Assembly: GCF_000755145.1 (NCBI RefSeq)
Contig: NZ_CP009228.1
Span: 2,341,694-2,405,693 of the forward strand
Direction of reading: 5' to 3'
DNA from: Treponema putidum
GTDB lineage: Bacteria > Spirochaetota > Spirochaetia > Treponematales > Treponemataceae
DNA: 64,000 bases
Part shown: one piece after another, positions 7,975-15,216 of the stretch
Layout of the letters: each line of letters begins with the position of its first letter
Numbering within the stretch: position 1 is the first letter of the stretch
Program-made: the position numbers and the translations under genes
The notes under the pieces: model-generated
The model's input: only the letters and a program-made list of their open reading frames with translations
Databases searched by the model: none
What the model was told of the DNA's origin: nothing

Positions 7975-9765
7975 TTACGATTGAAATCTCTCGTTTATAA
8001 CATAGCCCTTTCGATCCCGCTTCGGACTTCTCGGCATTTCCCATATAAAATGGTCCGTATGCAAAAGACTGTGAGCCTTATGACTGTTCGGCTTTTCAAA
8101 GAAGTTATTATATAAATTCTTTATATCCTCATTTTCATGCGAATATCTTATTTTTGAATTACTGTCGATAAAATAAAGATTTTGTCCTCGTTCAAAGGCC
8201 AATTCAAAGCTATCATGTATGGGCTGACCTCCGCCTCCTACACAGCCTCCGGGGCAAGCCATAATTTCTACAAAATCATAATGCTTTTCTCCTGCTTCGA
8301 TAGAATCTATAAGCCGCCTTGTATTGGCAAGTCCGCTGGTCACGGCAACACTCAAATTATTCTCTTTTAATGTAAAAGAGGCTTCAATAATTCCCGACTC
8401 ATCTTGCGAAGAATGCCTTACAACTTTAAAAGCATCCGGCGGACAATTTTCTCCCATTATGGCATAATAGGCTGTACGCAAGGCCGCTTCCATAACACCG
8501 CCTGTAGCTCCGAAAATAATTCCCGCACCTGAAGCATCATGGAAAAGCTTATCAGGTTCCGTTTCTTTAAGGGTTTCGGGGAGAATATGAGCAGACTTAA
8601 TCATTCTTACAAATTCCCGCGTAGTCAAAACACAGTCCATATCATGTCCTGCATACTCGCCGTAGAAAAGCTCCATATTAATCTCGCCTTTTTTTGCAAC
8701 ACAGGGCATAATTGCAACGGAAAAAATATCCTCAGGTTTTTTACCGATTGACTCAGCAAAGTATGACTTCATAACCGCCCCGAACATCTGCATAGGAGAT
8801 TTTGCCGAAGAAAGATAAGAAACCAAATGAGGATATTGGCTTTTTATAAAACGAACCCATCCCGGACAACAGGAGGTAAACATCGGTTTATCTTTTAGCT
8901 CACCCTTAGAAAAACGCTCAAGGAATTCGTAGGCTTCTTCCATTATGGTTAAGTCGGCCGAAAAACTTGTATCAAAAACATAGTCGGCACCCATTCGTTT
9001 TAGGGCATCAAATATTTTGTTTACGGAAGCATCTTTTAAATCAAGCCCTAAGTGTTCTCCCCAAGCAGTACGGATTGCAGGGGCAACTTGCACAACAACA
9101 ACCTTATCAGGGTCGGCAACTGCCCTCCAGAATTTTTCCGTGTCGTCTCTTTCCCTCAAGGCACCCACAGGACAATGTGTTATGCACTGCCCGCATAAAG
9201 AGCAGTCTGCTTCGGCTATAGTCCTTGAGCCTGAAACATTTATTGTAGTTCTGGCACCCGTTCCTTCCAATTCCCAGATATTAAGACCTTGAACTTTATC
9301 GCAAACCTGAATACATCGCATACATTTAATACATTTTTTTGAATCCCGTATAAGAGGGAAATTCTTATCCCATGGCTGGTGTTCAAGCTGTTCTTCATAT
9401 AATACATCTTGAATATTAAGATCGTTTGCAAGGGTTTGTAAGGAACAGTTTCCGCTTCTTACACAGGTTGCACATTTACAATCATGTTGAGACAAAATCA
9501 TCTGAACGGTTCTTCTTCTGTCAAGCCTTACCTTCGGGCTATTAGTGTATACAACCATTCCTTCTTCAACAGTGTTGTTACAAGCGGTTATAAGTTTTTC
9601 CTTTCCTTCCAACTCAACTACACATACGCGGCAGGCAGCAATTTCATTAATTCCCTTTAAAAAACAAAGTTTTGGTATAGGGATTCCGGCGCTTTCTGCA
9701 GCTTCCATAATAGTCATGTTTTCTTTAGCCGATATTTTTATATTATCTATAGTTAAGTTTACCAT
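7975..9765 (-). CDS. [FeFe] hydrogenase catalytic subunit (multi-cluster)
   Basis: Cytoplasmic hydrogenase that makes or consumes H2. The 596 residues hold, in order: an N-terminal [2Fe-2S] ferredoxin domain (Cys near 34, 45, 48 and 61), a His-Cys3 cluster (HDCKCATCVRSGNC), and two [4Fe-4S] clusters (KCIKCMRCIQVC and CSLCGQCITHCP). The H-cluster domain follows with all three signatures: TSCCPGW, MPCVAKKGE and the EIMACPGGCVGGGGQP segment. A small-subunit-like C-terminus (SHENEDIKNLYNNF, NSHKAHSLLH) completes it. It overlaps the upstream flavoprotein gene by 7 bases, so the two form one complex or relay. No maturation genes (hydE, hydF, hydG) are in the window. Confidence 0.95.
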   Translation of the reverse strand: MVNLTIDNIKISAKENMTIMEAAESAGIPIPKLCFLKGINEIAACRVCVVELEGKEKLITACNNTVEEGMVVYTNSPKVRLDRRRTVQMILSQHDCKCATCVRSGNCSLQTLANDLNIQDVLYEEQLEHQPWDKNFPLIRDSKKCIKCMRCIQVCDKVQGLNIWELEGTGARTTINVSGSRTIAEADCSLCGQCITHCPVGALRERDDTEKFWRAVADPDKVVVVQVAPAIRTAWGEHLGLDLKDASVNKIFDALKRMGADYVFDTSFSADLTIMEEAYEFLERFSKGELKDKPMFTSCCPGWVRFIKSQYPHLVSYLSSAKSPMQMFGAVMKSYFAESIGKKPEDIFSVAIMPCVAKKGEINMELFYGEYAGHDMDCVLTTREFVRMIKSAHILPETLKETEPDKLFHDASGAGIIFGATGGVMEAALRTAYYAIMGENCPPDAFKVVRHSSQDESGIIEASFTLKENNLSVAVTSGLANTRRLIDSIEAGEKHYDFVEIMACPGGCVGGGGQPIHDSFELAFERGQNLYFIDSNSKIRYSHENEDIKNLYNNFFEKPNSHKAHSLLHTDHFIWEMPRSPKRDRKGYVINERFQS

Positions 9766-11588
9766 AATCGTTCACGCCCTCCCTTAAATATTCCAAAGCC
9801 GAAGTGATCGCATTTAAGACAACGGTTCGATTCCTGACAAGCCTCTTTTTTACTCATACAGAATTCTACACCTTCAAAATCCTTAATCCTTTCAGAAGCT
9901 TCCCTCTCTCCAAGCTCAACCCTTCCGCAGGCAAGACGATCATCTATATTGGGAATGGGGATTTCTATATCACAGCTTATAGTGTGGCTGTAGCCTAAAT
10001 ATTCGTCTATGTTTGCAGCCATAACCTTTCCGGCGGCAATGGCTTTTATAACAGTTGAGGGGCCTGAAGCACAATCCCCTCCTGAAAATAATCCCGGAAT
10101 TCCTTTAAAACTTGCGCTGGGCATCGTAAAAAGCTTGCCCCTATCAATCGGTATACCTGATTCTTCATAATGCTGAGTTTCTATATCCTGTCCTATTGCA
10201 ACAACAAGTACCTCACACGGAATAAAAATATCAGGTTCCCCCGTAGATACAACGGAGGCTCTGTCCTCTTTTATTTTGGAAATCATCTGAGGAGTAACCC
10301 AAACGCCTGTGAGTTTTCCATTCTTTACTTCGAGTTTTGAAGGAGCTTTTAGGGTCATCATTTCAACACCTTCGGCTAAGGCTCCTTCTATTTCGGCAGG
10401 AAGAGCCGTCATATCGGCTACACGCCTTCGGTAAAGACAGGTAACTTTTTCCGATTTTAAGCGGACAGCCGTCCGCACTGCATCCATGGCGACGTTTCCG
10501 CCTCCTATTATCGCTGTTTTTTTACCTGTTAAATCCATGCCTTTATCCATTCCCACATCTCTAAGAAATTTAACGGCAGAGATAACACCTTCAGCATCTT
10601 CTCCTTCAATGCCCAGTTTTTTGTCGGTTGAGGCTCCAATTGCTATAATAGCCGCATCATTATTTTTTATAAGTTCATTGAGTTCTATATCGGTTCCTAT
10701 TTTTTTACCGTAGATAACCTTAACTCCGGTTTCGAGAATTGCATTTATATCTTCGTCCAACCTGTCCTTAGGAAGCCGGTAATTAGGTATACCGTAACGG
10801 AGCATGCCTCCTAATTTGGGCAGCATTTCATATACGGTTGTCTGATGCCCCATGAGCTGTAGATAATAAGCAGCGGTAAGCCCTGCAGGACCGCCTCCGA
10901 CTATGGCTATAGTCTTTCCTGTAGAAGGTGCACATGGAGGGGGCGGAACTTTTCCAGCAAATTCAACGGCAACTCTTTTTAGTCCTCGTATATTTATGGC
11001 ACTGTCTACCATGTTTCGCCGGCACCTATGTTCGCAAGGATGTTCACAGATAAAGGCACATGTAGAAGGAAAAGGATTGTCCTTTCTGATTAAACGGACA
11101 GCATCGGCATATCTTTCATCCCTGACAAGGGCAATATAGCCCGGAATATCCACATTTGCAGGACAAAGGGCTACACAGGGTACGGGCTGAGTTGTTATAC
11201 AGCCGCATCTTCCGTGTTTTATATGTTCTTCGAAGTCATCACGGCAATAGATTATGCTTTTATAAACCATATCGGCTGCTTCATACCCCAGTGCGCAGTC
11301 TGCTGTCTCTCTTATCGACTTTGCAGTTTCTTCAATAAGTTTGATGGTTTCCATTTCAGCTTTTCCGTTTAGAACATCAGTTAAAATATGCTTTAACTGT
11401 AAAAGACCGATACGGCATGGCACACATTTTCCGCAAGTTTGGGCATGACACATTTCGATAAAGGCACGTGTTATGTAAACGGGGCAAAGTCCGGGCGGAC
11501 TTGCTTCAATTCTATGTTGAAGATTCTCATACAGTTCTTCAATTATAATTTGAGACCGATTTTGTGAAAATATCTCAAGTCGACTCAT
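9759..11588 (-). CDS. NuoF-like iron-sulfur domain fused to GltD-like flavoprotein; hydrogenase partner
   Basis: Likely links NAD(P)H to the hydrogenase downstream. Residues about 1-130 resemble the C-terminal part of NuoF/HydB (CGKCVPCRIGLLQL with a later Cys, a [4Fe-4S] site), but the FMN- and NADH-binding part of NuoF is absent. The rest is a glutamate synthase small-subunit-like module: two [4Fe-4S] sites (CVALCPANVDIP, then CAFICEHPCEHRC), an FAD Rossmann motif (IVGGGPAGLTAAYYLQ), and an NAD(P) motif (IIGGGNVAMDAV). The track start at 11594 would leave no room for a ribosome site; ATG 11588 has AGGAGT 6 bases upstream. The pairing fits the glutamate-synthase-linked (group A2) type of [FeFe] hydrogenase. 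Confidence 0.88.
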   Translation of the reverse strand: MSRLEIFSQNRSQIIIEELYENLQHRIEASPPGLCPVYITRAFIEMCHAQTCGKCVPCRIGLLQLKHILTDVLNGKAEMETIKLIEETAKSIRETADCALGYEAADMVYKSIIYCRDDFEEHIKHGRCGCITTQPVPCVALCPANVDIPGYIALVRDERYADAVRLIRKDNPFPSTCAFICEHPCEHRCRRNMVDSAINIRGLKRVAVEFAGKVPPPPCAPSTGKTIAIVGGGPAGLTAAYYLQLMGHQTTVYEMLPKLGGMLRYGIPNYRLPKDRLDEDINAILETGVKVIYGKKIGTDIELNELIKNNDAAIIAIGASTDKKLGIEGEDAEGVISAVKFLRDVGMDKGMDLTGKKTAIIGGGNVAMDAVRTAVRLKSEKVTCLYRRRVADMTALPAEIEGALAEGVEMMTLKAPSKLEVKNGKLTGVWVTPQMISKIKEDRASVVSTGEPDIFIPCEVLVVAIGQDIETQHYEESGIPIDRGKLFTMPSASFKGIPGLFSGGDCASGPSTVIKAIAAGKVMAANIDEYLGYSHTISCDIEIPIPNIDDRLACGRVELGEREASERIKDFEGVEFCMSKKEACQESNRCLKCDHFGFGIFKGGRERLW

Positions 11589-11613
11589 TTGCATACTCCT
11601 TATGTCATATATA

Positions 11614-11673
11614 TTAACCTAAGTTAACTCCACTTATACCTTTAATTGTACAATATGTTTACTAAAATAGCAA
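11614..11673 (-). promoter_or_regulatory. Promoter and possible operator of the hydrogenase operon
   Basis: On the minus strand TTGCTA (11673-11668), a 17-base spacer and TACAAT (11650-11645) form a promoter. Between it and the start codon lies a 5-4-5 palindrome, TTAAC-CTAA-GTTAA (11614-11627), placed where a repressor could block transcription. No regulator gene is adjacent. Confidence 0.45.
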
Positions 11674-11715
11674 GTTTTAATTTGATAACTTTAGAATTTT
11701 TTTTCTATAAATTGT

Positions 11716-12807
11716 TTATTCTACAAGGCCGTATTTCATTGAATATATTAAAACCCTTATCGAAATGCTGTCATCCTTGAGGTATTTTTTGATTCTTTCT
11801 TCAGCTCCTCTTTCCATAGCTTTGATGATAATTTCCATCTTGTTTTCAACAAGATAGTTGAAGGCTTCTTCGGCAGCTAAAAAGGCATTGACCGTTTCGA
11901 TTGTTTTTTTGTTTGACCCATGCATGGCAAGGTAATAAACAAAGGCTTCCATACGGGTGTCGGCGGTGCGGTTATGAGTGTTAAAAATTCCTATGGAAAG
12001 TTTTGCAAATTTCCCGATATGACCGAGCAAGGTCATGGTTTTAAAGCCTTTAGAATAGGCATAGCTTAAACTATCCCCTATGTAGTTTGACATTTTTACT
12101 GTGGGAAGGTCTATTATGTTTTTTAGCTTTTCTTTAAGGCCTTCACCGTAGTTTCCGGGCACTAAGAGTATTTCTTTTTTTTTCGAATTTTGTGATATTC
12201 CGTCTATTTCAAGATAGATGGTTTTTTTGATGGCATCTTCGCTCATAGGATAGACTATGCCCTTTGTGCCGATAATAGAGATGCCGCCTTCAACACCGAT
12301 ATTTTTATTAAAGGTTTTTTTTCCGATTTCGGCTCCTTGAGGACTGAAAATTTCTACATTGAAGCCCTTTTTTGAAACCTTTAAAACTTCTTTTTCTATC
12401 ATTTGACGGGGTACGGGATTAATGGCAGCCTCCCCTACTTCTCCGAAAAGACCTTTTTTGGTAATTCTTCCTATACCCTCTCCCCCGTCAATAAGAACCT
12501 TCCCATCGTTTCTATAATAGACCCGAGCATAGATATAGATGCCGTCGGTGCTGTCCGGATCATCCCCCGCATCTTTTTGAACGGCGGCCTCTCCAATAGC
12601 TGTTCCGTCTTTGTCTTTATAGGAGCGGCAATGCTCTACCGGAAGGTCAAGGACAAGTCCTGCAGGCGTATCTATTTTAACCGAGGTCATAGTTTCACCG
12701 CCCAAAATCAAAGCTGCTGCCTTAGCCGCCGCCGCCGCACAGCTCCCCGTCGTATATCCGCATCTTAGCTTTTGTCCGTCTTTGTCTATATATAAATCCA
12801 GTTTCAT
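11716..12807 (-). CDS. cbiD: Cobalt-precorrin-5B C1-methyltransferase
   Basis: Catalyses a ring-methylation step of anaerobic cobalamin synthesis. The family hallmark KLRCGYTTGSCAAAAAKAA is at residues 12-30, and a glycine-rich stretch (GGISIIGTKGIVYPMS) lies near residue 177. Length (363) is normal. The ATG at 12807 follows a TATAAT box at only 12 bases and has no clear ribosome site, so the leader is very short. No other cbi/cob gene is present in the window, which is odd for a pathway of about 20 enzymes; the remaining genes must lie elsewhere or this one acts in a reduced pathway. Confidence 0.93.
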   Translation of the reverse strand: MKLDLYIDKDGQKLRCGYTTGSCAAAAAKAAALILGGETMTSVKIDTPAGLVLDLPVEHCRSYKDKDGTAIGEAAVQKDAGDDPDSTDGIYIYARVYYRNDGKVLIDGGEGIGRITKKGLFGEVGEAAINPVPRQMIEKEVLKVSKKGFNVEIFSPQGAEIGKKTFNKNIGVEGGISIIGTKGIVYPMSEDAIKKTIYLEIDGISQNSKKKEILLVPGNYGEGLKEKLKNIIDLPTVKMSNYIGDSLSYAYSKGFKTMTLLGHIGKFAKLSIGIFNTHNRTADTRMEAFVYYLAMHGSNKKTIETVNAFLAAEEAFNYLVENKMEIIIKAMERGAEERIKKYLKDDSISIRVLIYSMKYGLVE

Positions 12808-12938
12808 TTTATAGATAAGATTATAGCATTAAAAATGGGTTTAGAGAAGATGGGAAAAGGACAAAAGCTAATGTTAAACTTCAAAGGATGAATGTTGAGT
12901 CTTATTGAACTTAGGTTTTTTCTATAGTCAAATTCTTT

Positions 12939-13469
12939 TCAATTTTTTAAATCACTTATCAATTCTTTGGCTCTCATAAGTATCGGCACCTCTCTATTCG
13001 CTATGAGTTTTCCTAATCGGCTGTGTGAGTATTTAGTATATTTATCTATAGCTTCTTCATAAGTTAATTTTAAAGTAGATAAATGAAAATCCTCAACTTC
13101 TGTTTTTGTCATATTTTTATCATCAAAGGACTTTACTCTGCAAAGATAATAATTATTTAGATTATGCCTGTGAATTAAATTATAGTAATCACTGACAATT
13201 CCTATTTTAGAAAGAATATCAACTTCCACACCTAATTCTTCCTTAAGTTCTCTTCTAATTGCATCTTCCAAATCTTCGTTCGGTTCAACTCCGCCGCCTG
13301 CTGTCTCAATCAGTGTTACTTTACCAAAATCATCATCTCTATGAACTTTAACAAAATAATAATTTTCATAATCATCAATTACAATAGCTCTTACAATTTC
13401 TCTATCATGATCAATATAAGTGAATTCCCACTCGGTATCTTGTAATTCAATTTCAAGTATATTATTCAT
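12939..13469 (-). CDS. Nudix hydrolase
   Basis: Hydrolyses a nucleoside diphosphate linked to another group; the substrate is not evident. The Nudix box is complete (GGVEPNEDLEDAIRRELKEE then LGV, residues about 63-85), including the catalytic REUXEE core. The protein has 176 residues, with a usual fold before the box (REIVRAIVIDDYENYYFVKV) and an unassigned helical tail (about 130-176). A promoter lies immediately upstream. 91 bases separate it from the MATE gene, and both read leftwards. Confidence 0.88.
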   Translation of the reverse strand: MNNILEIELQDTEWEFTYIDHDREIVRAIVIDDYENYYFVKVHRDDDFGKVTLIETAGGGVEPNEDLEDAIRRELKEELGVEVDILSKIGIVSDYYNLIHRHNLNNYYLCRVKSFDDKNMTKTEVEDFHLSTLKLTYEEAIDKYTKYSHSRLGKLIANREVPILMRAKELISDLKN

Positions 13470-13478
13470 ATAATTTTG

Positions 13479-13507
13479 ATTATACTTATTATTCCGGATT
13501 TTTTCAA
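13479..13507 (-). promoter_or_regulatory. Promoter of the Nudix gene, probably leaderless
   Basis: Minus-strand TTGAAA (13507-13502), a 17-base spacer and TATAAT (13484-13479). The ATG at 13469 is 9 bases after the -10 box and there is no ribosome site. Confidence 0.65.
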
Positions 13508-13559
13508 CTATTTAAACTAAATTTACTCGGAAAAATATAAAAGCTTTGGAACATTTTTC

Positions 13560-14891
13560 TCACAACCTCCTCAACACCCTCTGCTGCATGATAAAGCCGA
13601 TGAGTATCATTGTAAAATCAACGGCAGGTTCCGCCCACCATACGGCGAGGTTTCCGAACAAGTGCGGCAAAATCAGCATGGCTGGAACAAAGAGGATGAG
13701 CTGACGCAAGAGAACAATCATTCCGGCTTTTTTGGCGTCTCCGATAGATTGGAAAAAGGTAAGCGTCATAATCATAATTCCGTATAAAATAAATGTAGAA
13801 TAAAACAGTTTGAAATTGATAAGACCTGCTGCAATGATTTCCGGGCGTACATTGAAGATTGATAAAAGGCTTTCGGAAAAAAGCATTGCCGGAACCCACG
13901 AGAGAGCTGCAAGAAGCGTTGCCCCGTACATAAAAAGTTTCATCGTTTCCCGCACTCTTCCGTATTGCTTGGCTCCGTAGTTTGCACCGATAACCGGCTG
14001 TAAGCCCTGACTCATACCCCACAGCGGAATAAACGAAAACATGTATAGCCGTATTGTGGCAGACATTAAAATCCCCCAGTTATCGTCGCCGAAGGTAAAC
14101 GCCTGCTTGAACAAAACCGTTTGCTGCACTGCAAACAAAAGCTGCATGAGCATAGCCGAGCTTCCGATGCCGAACATTTCACGGTAAATTTCTTTATACT
14201 TTTTAATTTTATGTATTTTGACAAAGGGACTTTTTTTTGCAAAATACCGCAGAGTTAAAACCGCCTGAACCATTTGCGACAGTACCGTAGCAATAGCCGC
14301 TCCCTCAATTGCGTACTCTCCCATCAAGAGCATAAAAATCGGATCCAGCACGATATTGAGTAATGCCCCCGCTCCCATAATGGACATGGATTGTTTTAGA
14401 GCACCCTCGCCTCTCATGGTCATATTTCCGGCTTGAGCAAAGTTTACAAATACCGAACCTAAAAATACAATCCGCAAATACCGCACACCTAAATTTTTAA
14501 TTGCTCCTTTTGCTCCCACCATTTCTAAAAAGTACGGAGCTGAAAGCACACCTGCTGCCGTAATCAATGCCGAAAAAAGCAATACCCAATAACACACATT
14601 GCCGAAGATTTTATCTACCGTTTCCGTATCGCCCTTACCGATTGCCCGCGACAGAATTGAAGCACTTCCGACACCGAGCAACGCCGACACCGCTCCGTTT
14701 ATCAGCGTCAGCGACATGGAGATGCTGATTGCGGACATTGCATAATCGCCGATAATTCTTCCTGCAAATATCCCGTCCATAAACGGGTACAACCCGATAA
14801 CCACCATTCCGATTATCCCGGGAATTGCCAGCTTAAAAAGCAGCTCCCTCGGACTTTTTGTTAATAATTGTGTTTTCATATCTTGGTTCAT
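13560..14891 (-). CDS. MATE-family multidrug efflux transporter
   Basis: Inner-membrane exporter of cationic compounds driven by Na+ or H+. About 12 hydrophobic segments fall in two related halves; the N-terminal LLFKLAIPGIIGMVVIGLYP and the later FIPLWGMSQGLQPVIGANYG are typical of the family. The open frame extends to 15068, but that extension is the hairpin repeat at 14904-15057. The ATG at 14891, with AGGAG 7 bases upstream, is the likely start, giving 443 residues. A TetR-type operator-like palindrome lies upstream at 15090-15106, matching one at the tetR gene 3 kb away, so TetR probably represses this pump. Confidence 0.92.
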   Translation of the reverse strand: MNQDMKTQLLTKSPRELLFKLAIPGIIGMVVIGLYPFMDGIFAGRIIGDYAMSAISISMSLTLINGAVSALLGVGSASILSRAIGKGDTETVDKIFGNVCYWVLLFSALITAAGVLSAPYFLEMVGAKGAIKNLGVRYLRIVFLGSVFVNFAQAGNMTMRGEGALKQSMSIMGAGALLNIVLDPIFMLLMGEYAIEGAAIATVLSQMVQAVLTLRYFAKKSPFVKIHKIKKYKEIYREMFGIGSSAMLMQLLFAVQQTVLFKQAFTFGDDNWGILMSATIRLYMFSFIPLWGMSQGLQPVIGANYGAKQYGRVRETMKLFMYGATLLAALSWVPAMLFSESLLSIFNVRPEIIAAGLINFKLFYSTFILYGIMIMTLTFFQSIGDAKKAGMIVLLRQLILFVPAMLILPHLFGNLAVWWAEPAVDFTMILIGFIMQQRVLRRL

Positions 14892-14903
14892 TGTAATTCT
14901 CCT

Positions 14904-15057
14904 AAAAATTGTTACGAAGGTTTTATCAAAAACCGAGGAACAATTTTTACACCGTTTTGCAATGCTAATGAGAAACGGCATACAATGATGAGAGTTTTGC
15001 GCTTGCCGCAAAACTCTAGTTGAAGCGGAAGGTGCTATTTGCATCTGAAGCTTCAAC
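14904..15057 (-). repeat. Four-hairpin element, copy D (leader of the MATE gene)
   Basis: Read on the minus strand, four hairpins follow one another. Hairpin 1: GTTGAAGC/GCTTCAAC spanning 15019-15057, 39 bases. Hairpin 2: a 10-bp stem AGAGTTTTGC/GCAAAACTCT at 14991-15017. Hairpin 3: CCGTTT/AAACGG at 14952-14978. Hairpin 4: AAAAATTGTT/AACAATTTTT at 14904-14948, with an inner GGTTTT/AAAACC stem. The 3' end abuts the AGGAG ribosome site of the MATE gene. The stem sequences differ from copies A, B and C, but the order, spacing and 39-base first hairpin are the same. Confidence 0.75.
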
Positions 15058-15089
15058 ATCCCTTCCATAAATCTTTAGCTAACATTATA

Positions 15090-15106
15090 TGCTAACATTG
15101 TTATCA
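15090..15106. promoter_or_regulatory. TetR-type operator upstream of the MATE gene
   Basis: TGCTAAC-ATT-GTTATCA, a 7-3-7 palindrome with one mismatch between arms. On the other strand it reads TGATAACAATGTTAGCA and matches the 18430-18446 palindrome at tetR in 15 of 17 positions. A TATAAT box lies just beside it on the minus strand (15083-15088). Confidence 0.6.
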
Positions 15107-15216
15107 AAAATAAGAAAAAAGTCAAGGGGGTGAAAAGGATTTTATATAAAATTAATTGAGAAGAGACTTTATTGGAATGAGGAGATGGAGAGATGTCCAT
15201 TTCCTTAAAAATTAGA

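Noticed and set aside
12808-12938. Small gene between cbiD and the Nudix gene
   Set aside because: No start codon with a ribosome site and no frame longer than about 20 codons; only AT-rich sequence is visible.
14892-15068. Longer MATE protein starting at 15068
   Set aside because: The extension is repeat copy D and has no similarity to a transporter; ATG 14891 has a good ribosome site.
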